Shown: positions 47,625-57,170 of the stretch, in pieces
Position numbering within the stretch: the stretch's first letter is position 1
How the letters are laid out: each line of letters begins with the position of its first letter
Assembly: GCA_951812285.1 (NCBI GenBank)
Contig: OX638292.1
Coordinates: forward strand, 1,221,008-1,285,007
Direction: 5' to 3'
Source of the DNA: an uncultured Dehalococcoidia bacterium
Lineage (GTDB): Bacteria > Chloroflexota > Dehalococcoidia > Lucifugimonadales > UBA1127
Length of the DNA stretch: 64,000 bases
Made by a program: the position numbers and the translations under genes
Notes under the pieces: model-generated
Database searches by the model: none
What the model saw: only the letters and a program-made list of their open reading frames with translations
Told to the model about the DNA's origin: nothing

Positions 47625-48722
47625 ATGGAGAAGGTCGCGGCCCTCGCGGACACAATGGCACAGGCAGCCTCCGACTTCCTCGACGCCCTCTCCCCCGAGC
47701 AGCGCAGCGCCGGCACGTTACCCTTCGACGACGAGGACGAGCGCCGCCGCTGGTTCTACACCCCCACGCCGCGCGCCGGCCTGCGACTCGGCGACCTTGC
47801 GCCCCGACAGCAGCAGAAGGTCTGGCAGCTCATGGCGACGGGCCTCAGCGAGCGCGGCTACAACTACGCGTCGCTGCTCACGGGCATGGAGAACGTGGTT
47901 GACCGCTCGTCGAACTTCCCGGACCGCACCTACGGCGACCTGCCGGGCACCCGCCTGCGCGACCCCGCCAACTACTTCGTCGCCGTCTTCGGCACGCCCG
48001 GCGACGAGAGCGGCTGGAGCTGGCGCATCGGCGGCCACCACCTCAGCCTCCACTACACCGTCCGCGACGGCCTCGTCTACCCGACGCCCGCCTTCTTCGG
48101 CGCCGAGCCCGCGCGCTCGCTGCTGCCCGGCGGCGTCGGCCTGCGCCCCCTCGCCGCCGAGGAGGACGCCGCCCGCGAGCTCCTCGCCCTCCTCTCGCCC
48201 GAACAGCTCGAGCGGGCCGTCATCGCGCCCGTGCCGCCAACCGACATCGTCCAGACCAACCGCCCGCAGGTCGAGGACGGCGCCATGCCCCCCATCGGCG
48301 GCCCCGGCCCCGGCGGCGAGCGCCTCCGCACGGCCCTCGGCCTCACCCCCGACCTCGACGACATGGTCCGCTACACCCTGACGCCCAAGGGCCTGCCCGC
48401 CGGCGCCATGGACGCCGCCCAGCGCGACGCCCTCGCGCGCCTCGTCCGCGTCTACCTCGACCACCTGCCGGACGAGATCGTCGACGGCTACTCGCCCCTG
48501 CTGGAGCCCGACAGCCTCCAGGAGCTGCACTTCGCGTGGGCGGGCTCCTCCGAGCGCGAGGCCCCCCACTACTACCGCGTCCAGTCCGACGACCTCCTCA
48601 TCGAGTACGACTGCACCCAGAACGACGCCAACCACACCCACAGCGTCCTCCGCAACCCAAGAGGAGACTTCGGCACAGACCCCCTGACCCTCCACTACGC
48701 AGAATCCCACCACCACCCGTAG
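47625..48722 (+). CDS. DUF3500 family protein
   Basis: 365 residues. An AAAGGAG site precedes the ATG at 47625. Family features include FPDRTYGDLPGTRLRDPANYFVAVFGTPG, GWSWRIGGHHLSLHYTV and a C-terminal EYDCTQNDANHTHSVLRNP segment rich in His and Asp. DUF3500 has no established function. There is no signal peptide. The last 51 codons, with the stop, are duplicated about 1 kb downstream (49574-49727). Confidence 0.88.
   Translation: MEKVAALADTMAQAASDFLDALSPEQRSAGTLPFDDEDERRRWFYTPTPRAGLRLGDLAPRQQQKVWQLMATGLSERGYNYASLLTGMENVVDRSSNFPDRTYGDLPGTRLRDPANYFVAVFGTPGDESGWSWRIGGHHLSLHYTVRDGLVYPTPAFFGAEPARSLLPGGVGLRPLAAEEDAARELLALLSPEQLERAVIAPVPPTDIVQTNRPQVEDGAMPPIGGPGPGGERLRTALGLTPDLDDMVRYTLTPKGLPAGAMDAAQRDALARLVRVYLDHLPDEIVDGYSPLLEPDSLQELHFAWAGSSEREAPHYYRVQSDDLLIEYDCTQNDANHTHSVLRNPRGDFGTDPLTLHYAESHHHP
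48569..48722 (+). repeat. 154-bp direct repeat, copy 1 (3' end of DUF3500)
   Basis: Matches 49574-49727 at 150 of 154 positions by my alignment, without gaps, ending exactly at the stop codon in both copies. Copy 1 is part of the intact gene. Confidence 0.93.
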
Positions 48723-48782
48723 TCAAACAACTTGATATTCGGGTTCCAGAGTTGCACGGCCAGGATGCGTAAGCCGAAAAGT

Positions 48783-48810
48783 CCGGACTGTGTCCGGAAA
48801 CACAGTCCGG
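48783..48810. repeat. perfect 11-bp hairpin
   Basis: CCGGACTGTGT (48783-48793) pairs with ACACAGTCCGG (48800-48810) around CCGGAA. It sits 60 bases after the DUF3500 stop and just before the DUF998-like gene. It may be a terminator or the mark of an inserted segment; there is no T-tract rightward, and four T follow it leftward. Confidence 0.7.
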
Positions 48811-48856
48811 GAAGCTGTCTCGCGATTGGCAAGGGGCTTCGTGTAAGGGATTGGAT

Positions 48857-49534
48857 TTGAACAGATACAGATTCTGGATGGGTAAGCGTTTGATCATCAT
48901 TGCGCTCATCCTGCTTTACGTGACGGTGGTGTTTGGTGGAGCATCGCTTAAAGCCGACTACAGCCTTACTGCTCAATACATTAGCGAACTGAATGCCACA
49001 GGTTCGGAATGGAGCTGGCAAATCGGCTATTTGGGGTTCTTGCCCCTCGGCCTGCTTGGCCTTTTCATGCTGGTCACGGTTGCTCGAAATACACAACTGA
49101 CCGGAATTAGCCTAATGGGCACGTGGTTGCTTGCCGGCGAACCGATCGCTTACCTTGGCTCGGCGTTTGCTCCTTGTGATTTGGGTTGTCCAAGTTCCGG
49201 CAGTCTTTCCCAAAATGTCCACAATGTCTTGAGCCTAATCACACTTCTTATGACCACGTTGGGATTGGTGTTTCTGTCCTTCAACAAGAACCTCACTCCC
49301 CCTGGACGAGCGGGCTGGGCATTGTCGGGCGCAGTCTTCATCACCCTTTACATGCTGGCGCTTGCACCCGACTTAGACTCGTGGCGAGGACTACTACAGC
49401 GACTGGCAGAGGGGATCTTGTATGGAAGTCTGTGTCTCGTAAGTTGGCGACTGTTGGCTGCTACAGGCCAAGCACAACACCATGAGTTAGGCGGGGCGAC
49501 AGCTGACGGGGAATGTCATGGATCCCCTCCATAG
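48857..49534 (+). CDS. DUF998-like integral membrane protein
   Basis: About 225 residues with six hydrophobic segments, e.g. IIIALILLYVTVVFGG, GFLPLGLLGLFMLVTVA and LSLITLLMTTLGLVFLSF. The pattern YISELNATGSEWSW matches DUF998-type proteins. Start uncertain: TTG at 48857 has AAGGGA six bases upstream; TTG 48851 and ATG 48878 are alternatives. Base composition is clearly less GC-rich than its neighbours, and the gene lies between two copies of a 154-base duplication, so I suspect it was inserted. Function unknown. Confidence 0.75.
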   Translation: MNRYRFWMGKRLIIIALILLYVTVVFGGASLKADYSLTAQYISELNATGSEWSWQIGYLGFLPLGLLGLFMLVTVARNTQLTGISLMGTWLLAGEPIAYLGSAFAPCDLGCPSSGSLSQNVHNVLSLITLLMTTLGLVFLSFNKNLTPPGRAGWALSGAVFITLYMLALAPDLDSWRGLLQRLAEGILYGSLCLVSWRLLAATGQAQHHELGGATADGECHGSPP

Positions 49535-49573
49535 GCCTGCGCATCGAAGTGTGTCGGAGCTCCGCTCGCCGCT

Positions 49574-49727
49574 CTACTACCGCGTCCAGTCCGACGACCT
49601 CCTCATCGAGTACGACTGCACGCAGAACGACGCCAACCACACCCACAGCGTCCTCCGAAACCCAAGAGGAGACTTCGGCACAGACCCCCTCGCCCTCCAC
49701 TACGCAGAATCCCACCACCACCCGTAG
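49574..49727 (+). pseudogene. duplicated 3' fragment of DUF3500 gene (repeat copy 2)
   Basis: Encodes the last 51 residues of the DUF3500 protein with one amino-acid change (DPLAL for DPLTL). It lacks everything upstream, so it is not a functional gene, although an open frame from 49513 runs into it. It marks the far end of the segment carrying the DUF998-like gene. Confidence 0.85.
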
Positions 49728-49942
49728 AGTAGAGGCGCGACGCCCCGGAGGCAGGCGGCGTCTCTCACACGCCGGCCTCTACGCCGTGGGAGTACCTGGC
49801 CTTTCTAGATTTACCTCCTTTTGGCTTACACTTGACAGAACGAAATATGATACATTGGTCTCATATAGGCAATTGGTTCTATCCAAGCGTTTTTTCGGTT
49901 GTGTCAGGTGTACGGTGTTGCCTGCTTATGGAGTGACTCGAA

Positions 49943-52900
49943 TTGACGCTGGCCCTTGCTCGAGCCTGTGAATCGAATCTGCTTGCATGGTTGTCGCGGC
50001 CGATCGAGCTTCGGCGGCAACAACGGTCAATTTTCGCCCCGGTCCTCTTCGCCCTCGCCTTGGCTGCGTCTGTCGCAACCCTCCTCGCCATCACACAGGA
50101 AGTGTTCGCACAAACTGACACGCCCGACGCTCCCACAGACGTCGCGGTCTACATCTACGAGACCCAGAAGCTCGAGGTGCGCTGGTCCTCGTCCGATGCC
50201 GCGGACACCACATCGTTCAAGGTCCAGTGGAAGTCGGGAACCGAGGAGTACGACTCGTCCCGGCAGCTCACCAGCGATCCGTCCACCAAGAAGGTAGCCC
50301 TCCAGTCCACCTCCACCGTCGAACGCTACGCAGACGTCATCACCGGCCTGTCCGACGACACCGAGTACACGGTGCGGGTCCTCGCCACCAACGCCAATGG
50401 GGACAGCGACGCCTCCAGCGATGCAACCGGCACGCCCACCGACGAGCCGCATGTGGACGGTGACAATGCGGGAGCGTTCATCGAGACCGAGGTTGTCGAA
50501 CTCTTCGAGAGCTCCCACTCCTGGCTGCGGGAGACGTGGGATTGGATCACATCCGAGAGCGTTCCCGTGCGTTTTCACATTGGCGCCAGTGGAGGTGGTG
50601 CGGTCCACCTGACCTGCAGAGACCGGAATCTCACCTCGGCCCAGCTTGAATTGACTGAGGCAATCTGCTCCCCATGGTTGGTCCAAATCGGACGATATGA
50701 CGACAACCTGATCCATACCGTTACCCATGAGCTTGCGCACGTGTACACGCTGTCATACGGCGCGTCCTCCACTCCTGCTCCGTTCGGGGTCGGTCATCTC
50801 TACTTCAATAGCTTGATCTCTGCACCCGGCCTGGGGGGCCGGTCATGCAGACCAAACGAGTTGTACGCCGATGCACTGTCGATTCTCGTTCATGGGACAG
50901 GGATTGTGGACGAGACCAACTACTGGGGCGAATGCGAGCTCATTACCAACACCGTAAGCACTCAGGCCCTGGCCGTTGTCACGAGCGCCCTCGCGGGAGA
51001 TATGCCATCCTGGTTCGACGATACCTACGACGATTCCAATGGCGACCCCGAACTGGCGCGTGTCTGGGCCGACATCAAGGCAATTGCGAAGAAGCCAGGA
51101 TACATACATGAGGACGGAGTGGCGGCCCTGTTCCATTTCAAGGACTCCTTCGGCGGATACTGCGACAACGCGAAGGCAACCGAGTCTCTAATAGGGAGTA
51201 GCGTCACCCGCAACCCCTGGAGCGACGGCGGCTGCGTGCCCGGCGCGCCGCGAAACGTGACGGGTACTCCGGGCAGCTACCTCTGGCACACCATGTCCTG
51301 GCAGGAGCCGCTCAACGACGGCGGATCGCCGATCGAGGGCTACAAGATCCAGTGGAAGTCCGGCACGCAGGAATACGACTCGTCCCGACAGGAAGTGGTC
51401 ACAGACCTTATCTTCCGGGACAACAGGAAGTTTTCGTATCTGGTGAAACGGATCTGGTTGTGGGGTTACAATCAGGCCCACACTGTCCGCGTCATGGCCT
51501 ACAACCAGAACGGCGACGGGGCAGCGACCGAGATAACGGCAACGACGACCGAAATCCCGAGCCCAACCGACACCACCGCGCCACAGCTGCTCAGGGCGCA
51601 GCTCTGGCACGACAAATCGGCAGTCAGGCTCATCTACAACGAACCCCTCGACGACTCCTCGGAGCCGTCGCGCACCGCCTTCACCGTGTACGTCAATGGC
51701 GTGGCTACCGGTCGCGCAGGCTTGCAATCTGGCGTTTGGGATGAGGCCAACCGCACCCATATCGCATCCTTCTCCTTTGCGATGTCTGGCGGCGTGCAGC
51801 CGGGGGACGTCGTGACGGTCAGCTACATCGCGCCGCCGGAGAATCCCATCAAGGACGCCGCCGGGAACCTCGCCGCCGAGTTTTCCCACTTCCCGGTCCA
51901 CAATGACCAGACCAGCTACGCCATCACCTCGGACCCCGGACCGGACAAGACCTACGCCTTCAACAACGGCGCCGGTGGGCAGGACGTCATCGAGGCGACG
52001 GTGACCTTCGCCGAACCCGTGCAGGTGGACGGAGCGCCGGAGCTTTCCCTGGGGATCGGCGGTATCGGCACAACGGTGTGGCAACGCATGCGCTACCACA
52101 GCGGCTCGGGCACAAGTTCCCTGGTATTCCGCTACTTTGTGCAGCAAGGTGACGTCGACAAGAACGGCACCCTCCTCTCGGCTATAGGTTCCTTGAGGAC
52201 AGACCATGGCGTCGTCCGCTACGTCTCGACCGGGGCCGAAGCGCCGGCTTGGATCAGAGGCAGACACCACGCCGACCACCGAGTCGACGGCGTTCGTCCG
52301 ACGCTGGTCTCCGCGGACGTCGTGGCCAACGGCACCGACCTGCATCTCCGGTTTGACGAGGCTCTGGACGAGGGCTCGGTCCCCACCACCAGCGATTCCG
52401 GATTCGAGGTTCAGGACACTAGCGATGACTCCGTCCGCGACATCAGTTCGATCTCGGTCAACGGCAAGGTGATGACCCTGACGCTGTCGGCGGCTGTTGC
52501 CTCAACCGACCAGCTCACCGTCTCCTACGAAATCCCGTCGTCCAATCCGGTGAAGGACACGGTGGGCAACTACGCGGCAGACTTCAGCGCCACTGCAGTC
52601 TCCGTCACCCTGAGCGCCAACAGCCCACCGGAGTTCTCATCGACGGAGGACGGCGCCCGCAGCGTGGACGAGAACACCGCCGCGGGACGCAACATCGGCG
52701 CCCCCATCGCCGCCACCGACGCCGACAGCGACGCACGCACCTACGCCATCTCGGGCGAGGACGCCGCCTCCTTCGAGGTGGTCTCGACGAGCGGCCAGCT
52801 GCGCACCAGGGAAGCGCTCGACTTTGAGACCAAGGACACCTACTCCTTCACCATGTCCGTGCATGACGGCGTCGACGTCCACGGCAACGCCGACACCACA

Positions 52901-54319
52901 ATGGACGACACCATCACCGTGACCGTCACGGTTGCCGATGTTGACGACCCTCCGCGCATCACCGGGCCCACCTACAAGGAATATCAGGAAGGACGCACGA
53001 ATGCGGTGGCCACCTTCTCCGCCGCCGACCAGGATGAGCCGGCCACCCAGTGGGACCTGACCCTCACCGGAGACGACAGCGACGACCTCACCATCAACAG
53101 TGCAGGCGTCCTCACCTTCAACCAGGTGCCGGACTTTGAAAACCCCACCGACGCCAACGGCGACGGCCGCTACCAGGTGACGGTCAAGGCCGCCGAGCAA
53201 GGTGGGACGCGCACCATCAGCCTGGACGTGACCGTCTGGGTCTGGAACAAGGACGAGGGGGCGTCATTCCCGACGGCCCCAAGCACATGGAGGGTCGGCT
53301 ACGAGATTGCTCTTGAGCTGGAGGACCTGGACGGCATCTACCTCATTGTGGAATGGAGGTGGGAGCGCTCGACCAACCAGACGGACTGGTCGGTCATCAA
53401 GGGGGCCTACTCCAGCAGCTACACCCCGACAACGGACGACGCAAACCACTGGCTGCGGGTCTCCGTCTACTACCACGACAACCATCAGTGGGGGAAGGGG
53501 TTCCACTACACGTCTCCACTTGTCCAGGAGATTCTCTCTGCCCCTGAAACGCCCTCCACCCCCAGCGTGTCCGCCGGGGGATCCACCAGCCTCGTGGTGA
53601 CCTGGTCGGCGCCGCAGGCATACCCGGCCATCACCGGCTACGTTGTGCGCCACCGCGAGTCGGATACCACCGATCCCTGGACCGAGGTCGACATCGCTGC
53701 CGGCGCCCTCAGCTACACCATCGACGATCTCACCTCCGGCGCCTCCTACGACGTGCAGGTCCAGGCGGCCAACACCGAGGGATCAAGCACGTGGTCCCAG
53801 CCCGGGACTGGCACGCCCAGAACCGTTCCGCGGACCAACACCGGCGAAGGCGGTGGCGGCGGCTTTGGCCCCGCCCCGGTCGCCCCCAAGTTCGCCGAAG
53901 GCTTCGGCGCCAAGCGCGACCTGGCGCAAAACGCCAAGCCCGGTGACGCTATCGGAGACCCGGTCGGCGCAACCCATCCCGATGACCTCGACATCACGTA
54001 CTCCCTGAGCGGCGCCGATGCCCAGCATTTCACCGTCGATGCGGACACGGGACAGCTCAGCATTCAGGACGGCATGGAGCCCATCGTCGGCGATACCTAC
54101 ACCGTCAACCTCACCGCGACCGACTCCGCCGGCTTCGGCGCCATCATCATCGTCACCATCGAGATCGTCGCGCCCGCCCACCACCCCTACGACGCGAACG
54201 CCAACGGCGTGATTGAGCGCCACGAGGTCATCGCAGCCGTCAAGGACTACTTCGCCGGGGAGATGGACAAGGAAGAGGTCATAGATCTCATCAAGCTCTA
54301 CTTTGCCGAGAATGCCTGA
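49943..54319 (+). CDS. giant exported protein with gluzincin-like HELAH motif
   Basis: 1458 residues from a TTG start. The signal peptide is ...RSIFAPVLFALALAASVATLL with likely cleavage after VFAQ. Order: FN3 (about 58-165); a metallopeptidase-like region with HELAH (262-266) and a downstream NELYAD whose Glu306 is well placed as third zinc ligand; FN3; two SwmB-like domains (ending in PVHNDQ and AVSVTLSAN); cadherin-like repeats (VDENTAAGRNIGAPIAATDADSD); an Ig-like segment; FN3; GGGGFGPAP linker; cadherin-like domain; EF-hand-like loop DANANGVIERHE; tail VIDLIKLYFAENA. It shares the C-terminal module with the three large proteins at the left of the window. Protease activity is predicted from the zinc motif only. 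Confidence 0.87.
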   Translation: MTLALARACESNLLAWLSRPIELRRQQRSIFAPVLFALALAASVATLLAITQEVFAQTDTPDAPTDVAVYIYETQKLEVRWSSSDAADTTSFKVQWKSGTEEYDSSRQLTSDPSTKKVALQSTSTVERYADVITGLSDDTEYTVRVLATNANGDSDASSDATGTPTDEPHVDGDNAGAFIETEVVELFESSHSWLRETWDWITSESVPVRFHIGASGGGAVHLTCRDRNLTSAQLELTEAICSPWLVQIGRYDDNLIHTVTHELAHVYTLSYGASSTPAPFGVGHLYFNSLISAPGLGGRSCRPNELYADALSILVHGTGIVDETNYWGECELITNTVSTQALAVVTSALAGDMPSWFDDTYDDSNGDPELARVWADIKAIAKKPGYIHEDGVAALFHFKDSFGGYCDNAKATESLIGSSVTRNPWSDGGCVPGAPRNVTGTPGSYLWHTMSWQEPLNDGGSPIEGYKIQWKSGTQEYDSSRQEVVTDLIFRDNRKFSYLVKRIWLWGYNQAHTVRVMAYNQNGDGAATEITATTTEIPSPTDTTAPQLLRAQLWHDKSAVRLIYNEPLDDSSEPSRTAFTVYVNGVATGRAGLQSGVWDEANRTHIASFSFAMSGGVQPGDVVTVSYIAPPENPIKDAAGNLAAEFSHFPVHNDQTSYAITSDPGPDKTYAFNNGAGGQDVIEATVTFAEPVQVDGAPELSLGIGGIGTTVWQRMRYHSGSGTSSLVFRYFVQQGDVDKNGTLLSAIGSLRTDHGVVRYVSTGAEAPAWIRGRHHADHRVDGVRPTLVSADVVANGTDLHLRFDEALDEGSVPTTSDSGFEVQDTSDDSVRDISSISVNGKVMTLTLSAAVASTDQLTVSYEIPSSNPVKDTVGNYAADFSATAVSVTLSANSPPEFSSTEDGARSVDENTAAGRNIGAPIAATDADSDARTYAISGEDAASFEVVSTSGQLRTREALDFETKDTYSFTMSVHDGVDVHGNADTTMDDTITVTVTVADVDDPPRITGPTYKEYQEGRTNAVATFSAADQDEPATQWDLTLTGDDSDDLTINSAGVLTFNQVPDFENPTDANGDGRYQVTVKAAEQGGTRTISLDVTVWVWNKDEGASFPTAPSTWRVGYEIALELEDLDGIYLIVEWRWERSTNQTDWSVIKGAYSSSYTPTTDDANHWLRVSVYYHDNHQWGKGFHYTSPLVQEILSAPETPSTPSVSAGGSTSLVVTWSAPQAYPAITGYVVRHRESDTTDPWTEVDIAAGALSYTIDDLTSGASYDVQVQAANTEGSSTWSQPGTGTPRTVPRTNTGEGGGGGFGPAPVAPKFAEGFGAKRDLAQNAKPGDAIGDPVGATHPDDLDITYSLSGADAQHFTVDADTGQLSIQDGMEPIVGDTYTVNLTATDSAGFGAIIIVTIEIVAPAHHPYDANANGVIERHEVIAAVKDYFAGEMDKEEVIDLIKLYFAENA

Positions 54320-54651
54320 CCCTGCCACAACCCCATTGCCCCCAACCCCCACCCTCCGCTACCGTCGCTCCATGACACACGCAACCGCCGCCCCCACATC
54401 GCCGTCGCGCAACGCCGCGGTCACCAGTTTCTCCGTTGTCAGCGGCCACTCTACCCACACCAGTGTGTTCGCCACACGACATAACGAGAGAGGCAGGGCC
54501 CTATATGTTTTTTCTCGACTTGTAGGTGAAATGTGCCGTGTCCGCTACAACCATGAACAGGTTGTTTTGCCAGACAACCTCCGGTGCGGCGAACAAGACA
54601 ATTGGTGGGGATTCCACCCTGAAAACAGCGGGAGTGCCCAGTGCGGCAGCC
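54320..54651. other. intergenic region between convergent genes
   Basis: 332 bases. No coding sequence or RNA gene is supported. A seven-base-pair hairpin (AGGTTGT 54559-54565 with ACAACCT 54574-54580) and a T-run near 54509 are present but do not form a clear terminator. Confidence 0.45.
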
Positions 54652-57126
54652 CTACGCCAGCGTCACCGGGTCCACGTCCACCGACCACGTCGGCGGCACC
54701 GGCAGCGTCGAGAGCAGCGACGGCATGTCCGTCGCCGGCGTCGGCGGCAAGCGCAGCACGACGTGCCACCGATACCGCCCCCGCACGCGAGCGGGGTAGC
54801 CCGGCGCCGGCCCGGCAATCTCGACCTCCGTCAGCCCCTGCTGCGCGAGCGCCAGCTGCAGCTCCGTCCCGAAGCGCCGCGCCTCACTCGCCCCGTACTC
54901 CCGGTTGGTGTGCGAGAAGCTGAACCGCGCCAGCCGCGAGAATGGAGGGTTCCGAAGCTCCCGCCGCAGCGCGATCTCTTCCTCGTAGAAGGCGTGGTAG
55001 TCCTGCCGGGCCCCCGCCTGCACGGCGTAGTGCTCCGGCGTGTAGGTCTGCACCACCACGCGCCCCGGATCGTCGCCGCGGCCCGCGCGCCCGGCAACCT
55101 GGCACAGTAGCTGGAAGGTCCGCTCGCCGGCCCGGAAGTCGGGCAGGTACAGGCCCAGGTCCGCCAGCACCACGCCGACCAGCGTTACGTTCGGCAGGTG
55201 CAGCCCCTGCGCCACCATCTGCGTGCCCACCAGCACCTGCGCGTCGCCCCGCGCAAAGCCCTCCATCAGGGCGCGATGGGCGTCGCGCTCGCGGGCGGCG
55301 TCCCGGTCCCAACGCAGCACGCGGGCGCCCGTAGTTCGCTCGACCTCCTGCCCCACCCGCTGCGTCCCCACCCCCAGGTAGCGGATGTGCAGGCTCCGGC
55401 ATCGAGGGCACGCGCCGCCCGGCCGGTAGCGCCGCCCGCACTGGTGGCACACCAGCCGGTCGCCCTCGGCATGGTACGTCAGCGGCGACGAGCAGCTGCG
55501 GCAGTGCAGCACGTGCCCGCAATCGCGGCACTGCACGGTCCCGGCGGCCCCGCGGCGGTTCAGGAACAGGATCGCCTGCCGCCCGCGCTCGAGTGTCTCC
55601 GACAGCGCCTCGCTCAGCGAGCGGCTGAAGATGCTGCGAACCCCAGCCTTCAGCTCCTCCCGCATGTCGACGACCTCGACGTCGGCCAGCGGCGCGGGCC
55701 GAGGCGCGCCGTCGGGCCCGGGCCGCAGCCGGTCACGCAACGAGAGCGATCGGAGGATCCCCCGGTCGGCGGCGTGGTAGGTGGCCAAATCCGGCGTCGC
55801 GCTGCCGAGCATCACCGTCGCGCCCGTCAGCCGCCCCAGCACCATCGCCGTCGAGCGGGCGTGGTAGCGAGGCGGCGTGTCGGACTGCTTGTACGTCCAC
55901 TCGTGCTCCTCGTCCAGGATGATGAGCCCAAGGTCCGGCATCGGCGCAAAGACCGCGCTCCGGGTGCCCAGCAGCACGTCATAGGCGCCCTCGCGAACGC
56001 GCCACCACGTGTCATAGTGCTGCCCGGCCGACAACCCGCTGTGCAGCAGCCCGACACGCCCCGGAAACCGCGACTGAAGCCGCGCCACAAGCTGCGGCGT
56101 CAGCGAAATCTCCGGCGCCAGCAGCATCCCCCGCTTCCCCACCGCGATGCACGCGGCAAGAGCGCGAAGGTAGACCTCGGTCTTCCCGCTGCCCGTCGGC
56201 CCGTGCAGCAGGTAGGTGTGCGGCTGCCCCGTACGCACGCTGTTGACAACGTGCCCCACGGCGTCCGCCTGCTCGGCCGTCAGCGACAGCGGCGCCTCGC
56301 GCTCCGGCGTGTACCCCTCGAGGGGATCGCGCACTCGCCGCCGCTCCTCGATGGCCAGCAGCCCAAGCCCGACGAGCCGCCGCACCGTGTCGGCCCCAAA
56401 CTCCTTTCGGGCCTGCGCGGCGTCCAGCGTCTCCTCCAGCCGCACCTGCTGCAGCAGCGCCAGCCGCCGCGACGTCAGCGGGAAGCCACCGGCGGCCCGC
56501 TGCGCCTCATCCTCGGCTACCGCCAGCCGCAGCCGCTGCGAGTACGCGGGCCGAGCCGCCTGCCGCGACAGCTCCCACTGCTCCGCGACTAGCCCGGCGC
56601 GCACCAGTCTTCGCAGCGACCGAGCGGCCCCCGCTCCCAGCGAGCCCTCCACCGCATCCTGCGGCACGCGGCCACGGCGCGACAGCAGCTCCAGCACTCG
56701 CCCCTCCGCCGGCGAATTGACACTGCCATCATCTCCTTGCGCGGAAGCATCCGGGTCAGGCAGGCTGAGATAGCGGACAAGGCGACGGCGGAAGTCGGGG
56801 GGAAGCATGACGGCGGCAGCTTCGTACAATGTGCAGCGCGTCTCGCGACTGAGCCACCGCGCAAGATTGAGTTGGTGCGGCGCGAGTATCGGCTCGGGGT
56901 GCTGCACGCCCGCCACAAGGCGAATGCCCTGGATCTCGGTGGTGTCGGAGAGCGCGAAGACAACGCCGCCAACGCGGCGAGAAAGGAGCGGGATAAGCAC
57001 AGGCTGGCCGGGGTGAAGAAGCATGCCGGAGGGGATCGCGTAGGTGAACGTGCGCTCAGGGCCTACCGCAGCATCGACAGCAATTTCAGCGTAGCGGTCG
57101 TGGGCACGCTCCCACTGCGCAGCCAT
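54652..57126 (-). CDS. priA: primosomal protein N' (PriA helicase)
   Basis: 824 residues; restarts stalled replication forks. The N-terminal 3'-DNA-binding domain (VDAAVGPERTFTYAIP...GQPVLIPL) is followed by a winged helix, then helicase motifs: Walker A GPTGSGKTEVYL, DEEH (IILDEEHEW), and LGSATPDL. Eight cysteines form the two zinc sites (CRDCGHVLHCRSC and CHQCGRR....CPRCRS). The last helicase motifs are VGTQMVAQGLHLPNV and QVAGRAGRG. AGGTGA precedes the ATG. It follows rplS closely on the same strand. Confidence 0.96.
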   Translation of the reverse strand: MAAQWERAHDRYAEIAVDAAVGPERTFTYAIPSGMLLHPGQPVLIPLLSRRVGGVVFALSDTTEIQGIRLVAGVQHPEPILAPHQLNLARWLSRETRCTLYEAAAVMLPPDFRRRLVRYLSLPDPDASAQGDDGSVNSPAEGRVLELLSRRGRVPQDAVEGSLGAGAARSLRRLVRAGLVAEQWELSRQAARPAYSQRLRLAVAEDEAQRAAGGFPLTSRRLALLQQVRLEETLDAAQARKEFGADTVRRLVGLGLLAIEERRRVRDPLEGYTPEREAPLSLTAEQADAVGHVVNSVRTGQPHTYLLHGPTGSGKTEVYLRALAACIAVGKRGMLLAPEISLTPQLVARLQSRFPGRVGLLHSGLSAGQHYDTWWRVREGAYDVLLGTRSAVFAPMPDLGLIILDEEHEWTYKQSDTPPRYHARSTAMVLGRLTGATVMLGSATPDLATYHAADRGILRSLSLRDRLRPGPDGAPRPAPLADVEVVDMREELKAGVRSIFSRSLSEALSETLERGRQAILFLNRRGAAGTVQCRDCGHVLHCRSCSSPLTYHAEGDRLVCHQCGRRYRPGGACPRCRSLHIRYLGVGTQRVGQEVERTTGARVLRWDRDAARERDAHRALMEGFARGDAQVLVGTQMVAQGLHLPNVTLVGVVLADLGLYLPDFRAGERTFQLLCQVAGRAGRGDDPGRVVVQTYTPEHYAVQAGARQDYHAFYEEEIALRRELRNPPFSRLARFSFSHTNREYGASEARRFGTELQLALAQQGLTEVEIAGPAPGYPARVRGRYRWHVVLRLPPTPATDMPSLLSTLPVPPTWSVDVDPVTLA

Positions 57127-57142
57127 AGGGCATCACCTGTGG

Positions 57143-57167
57143 CCCGGCCGCGCGGCGAAAGGCCGGG
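57143..57167 (-). terminator. hairpin between rplS and priA
   Basis: CCCGGCC (57143-57149) pairs with GGCCGGG (57161-57167) across an 11-base loop in the short gap after rplS. There is no T-tract in the direction of transcription, so it may only attenuate read-through into priA. Confidence 0.35.
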
Positions 57168-57170
57168 AAA

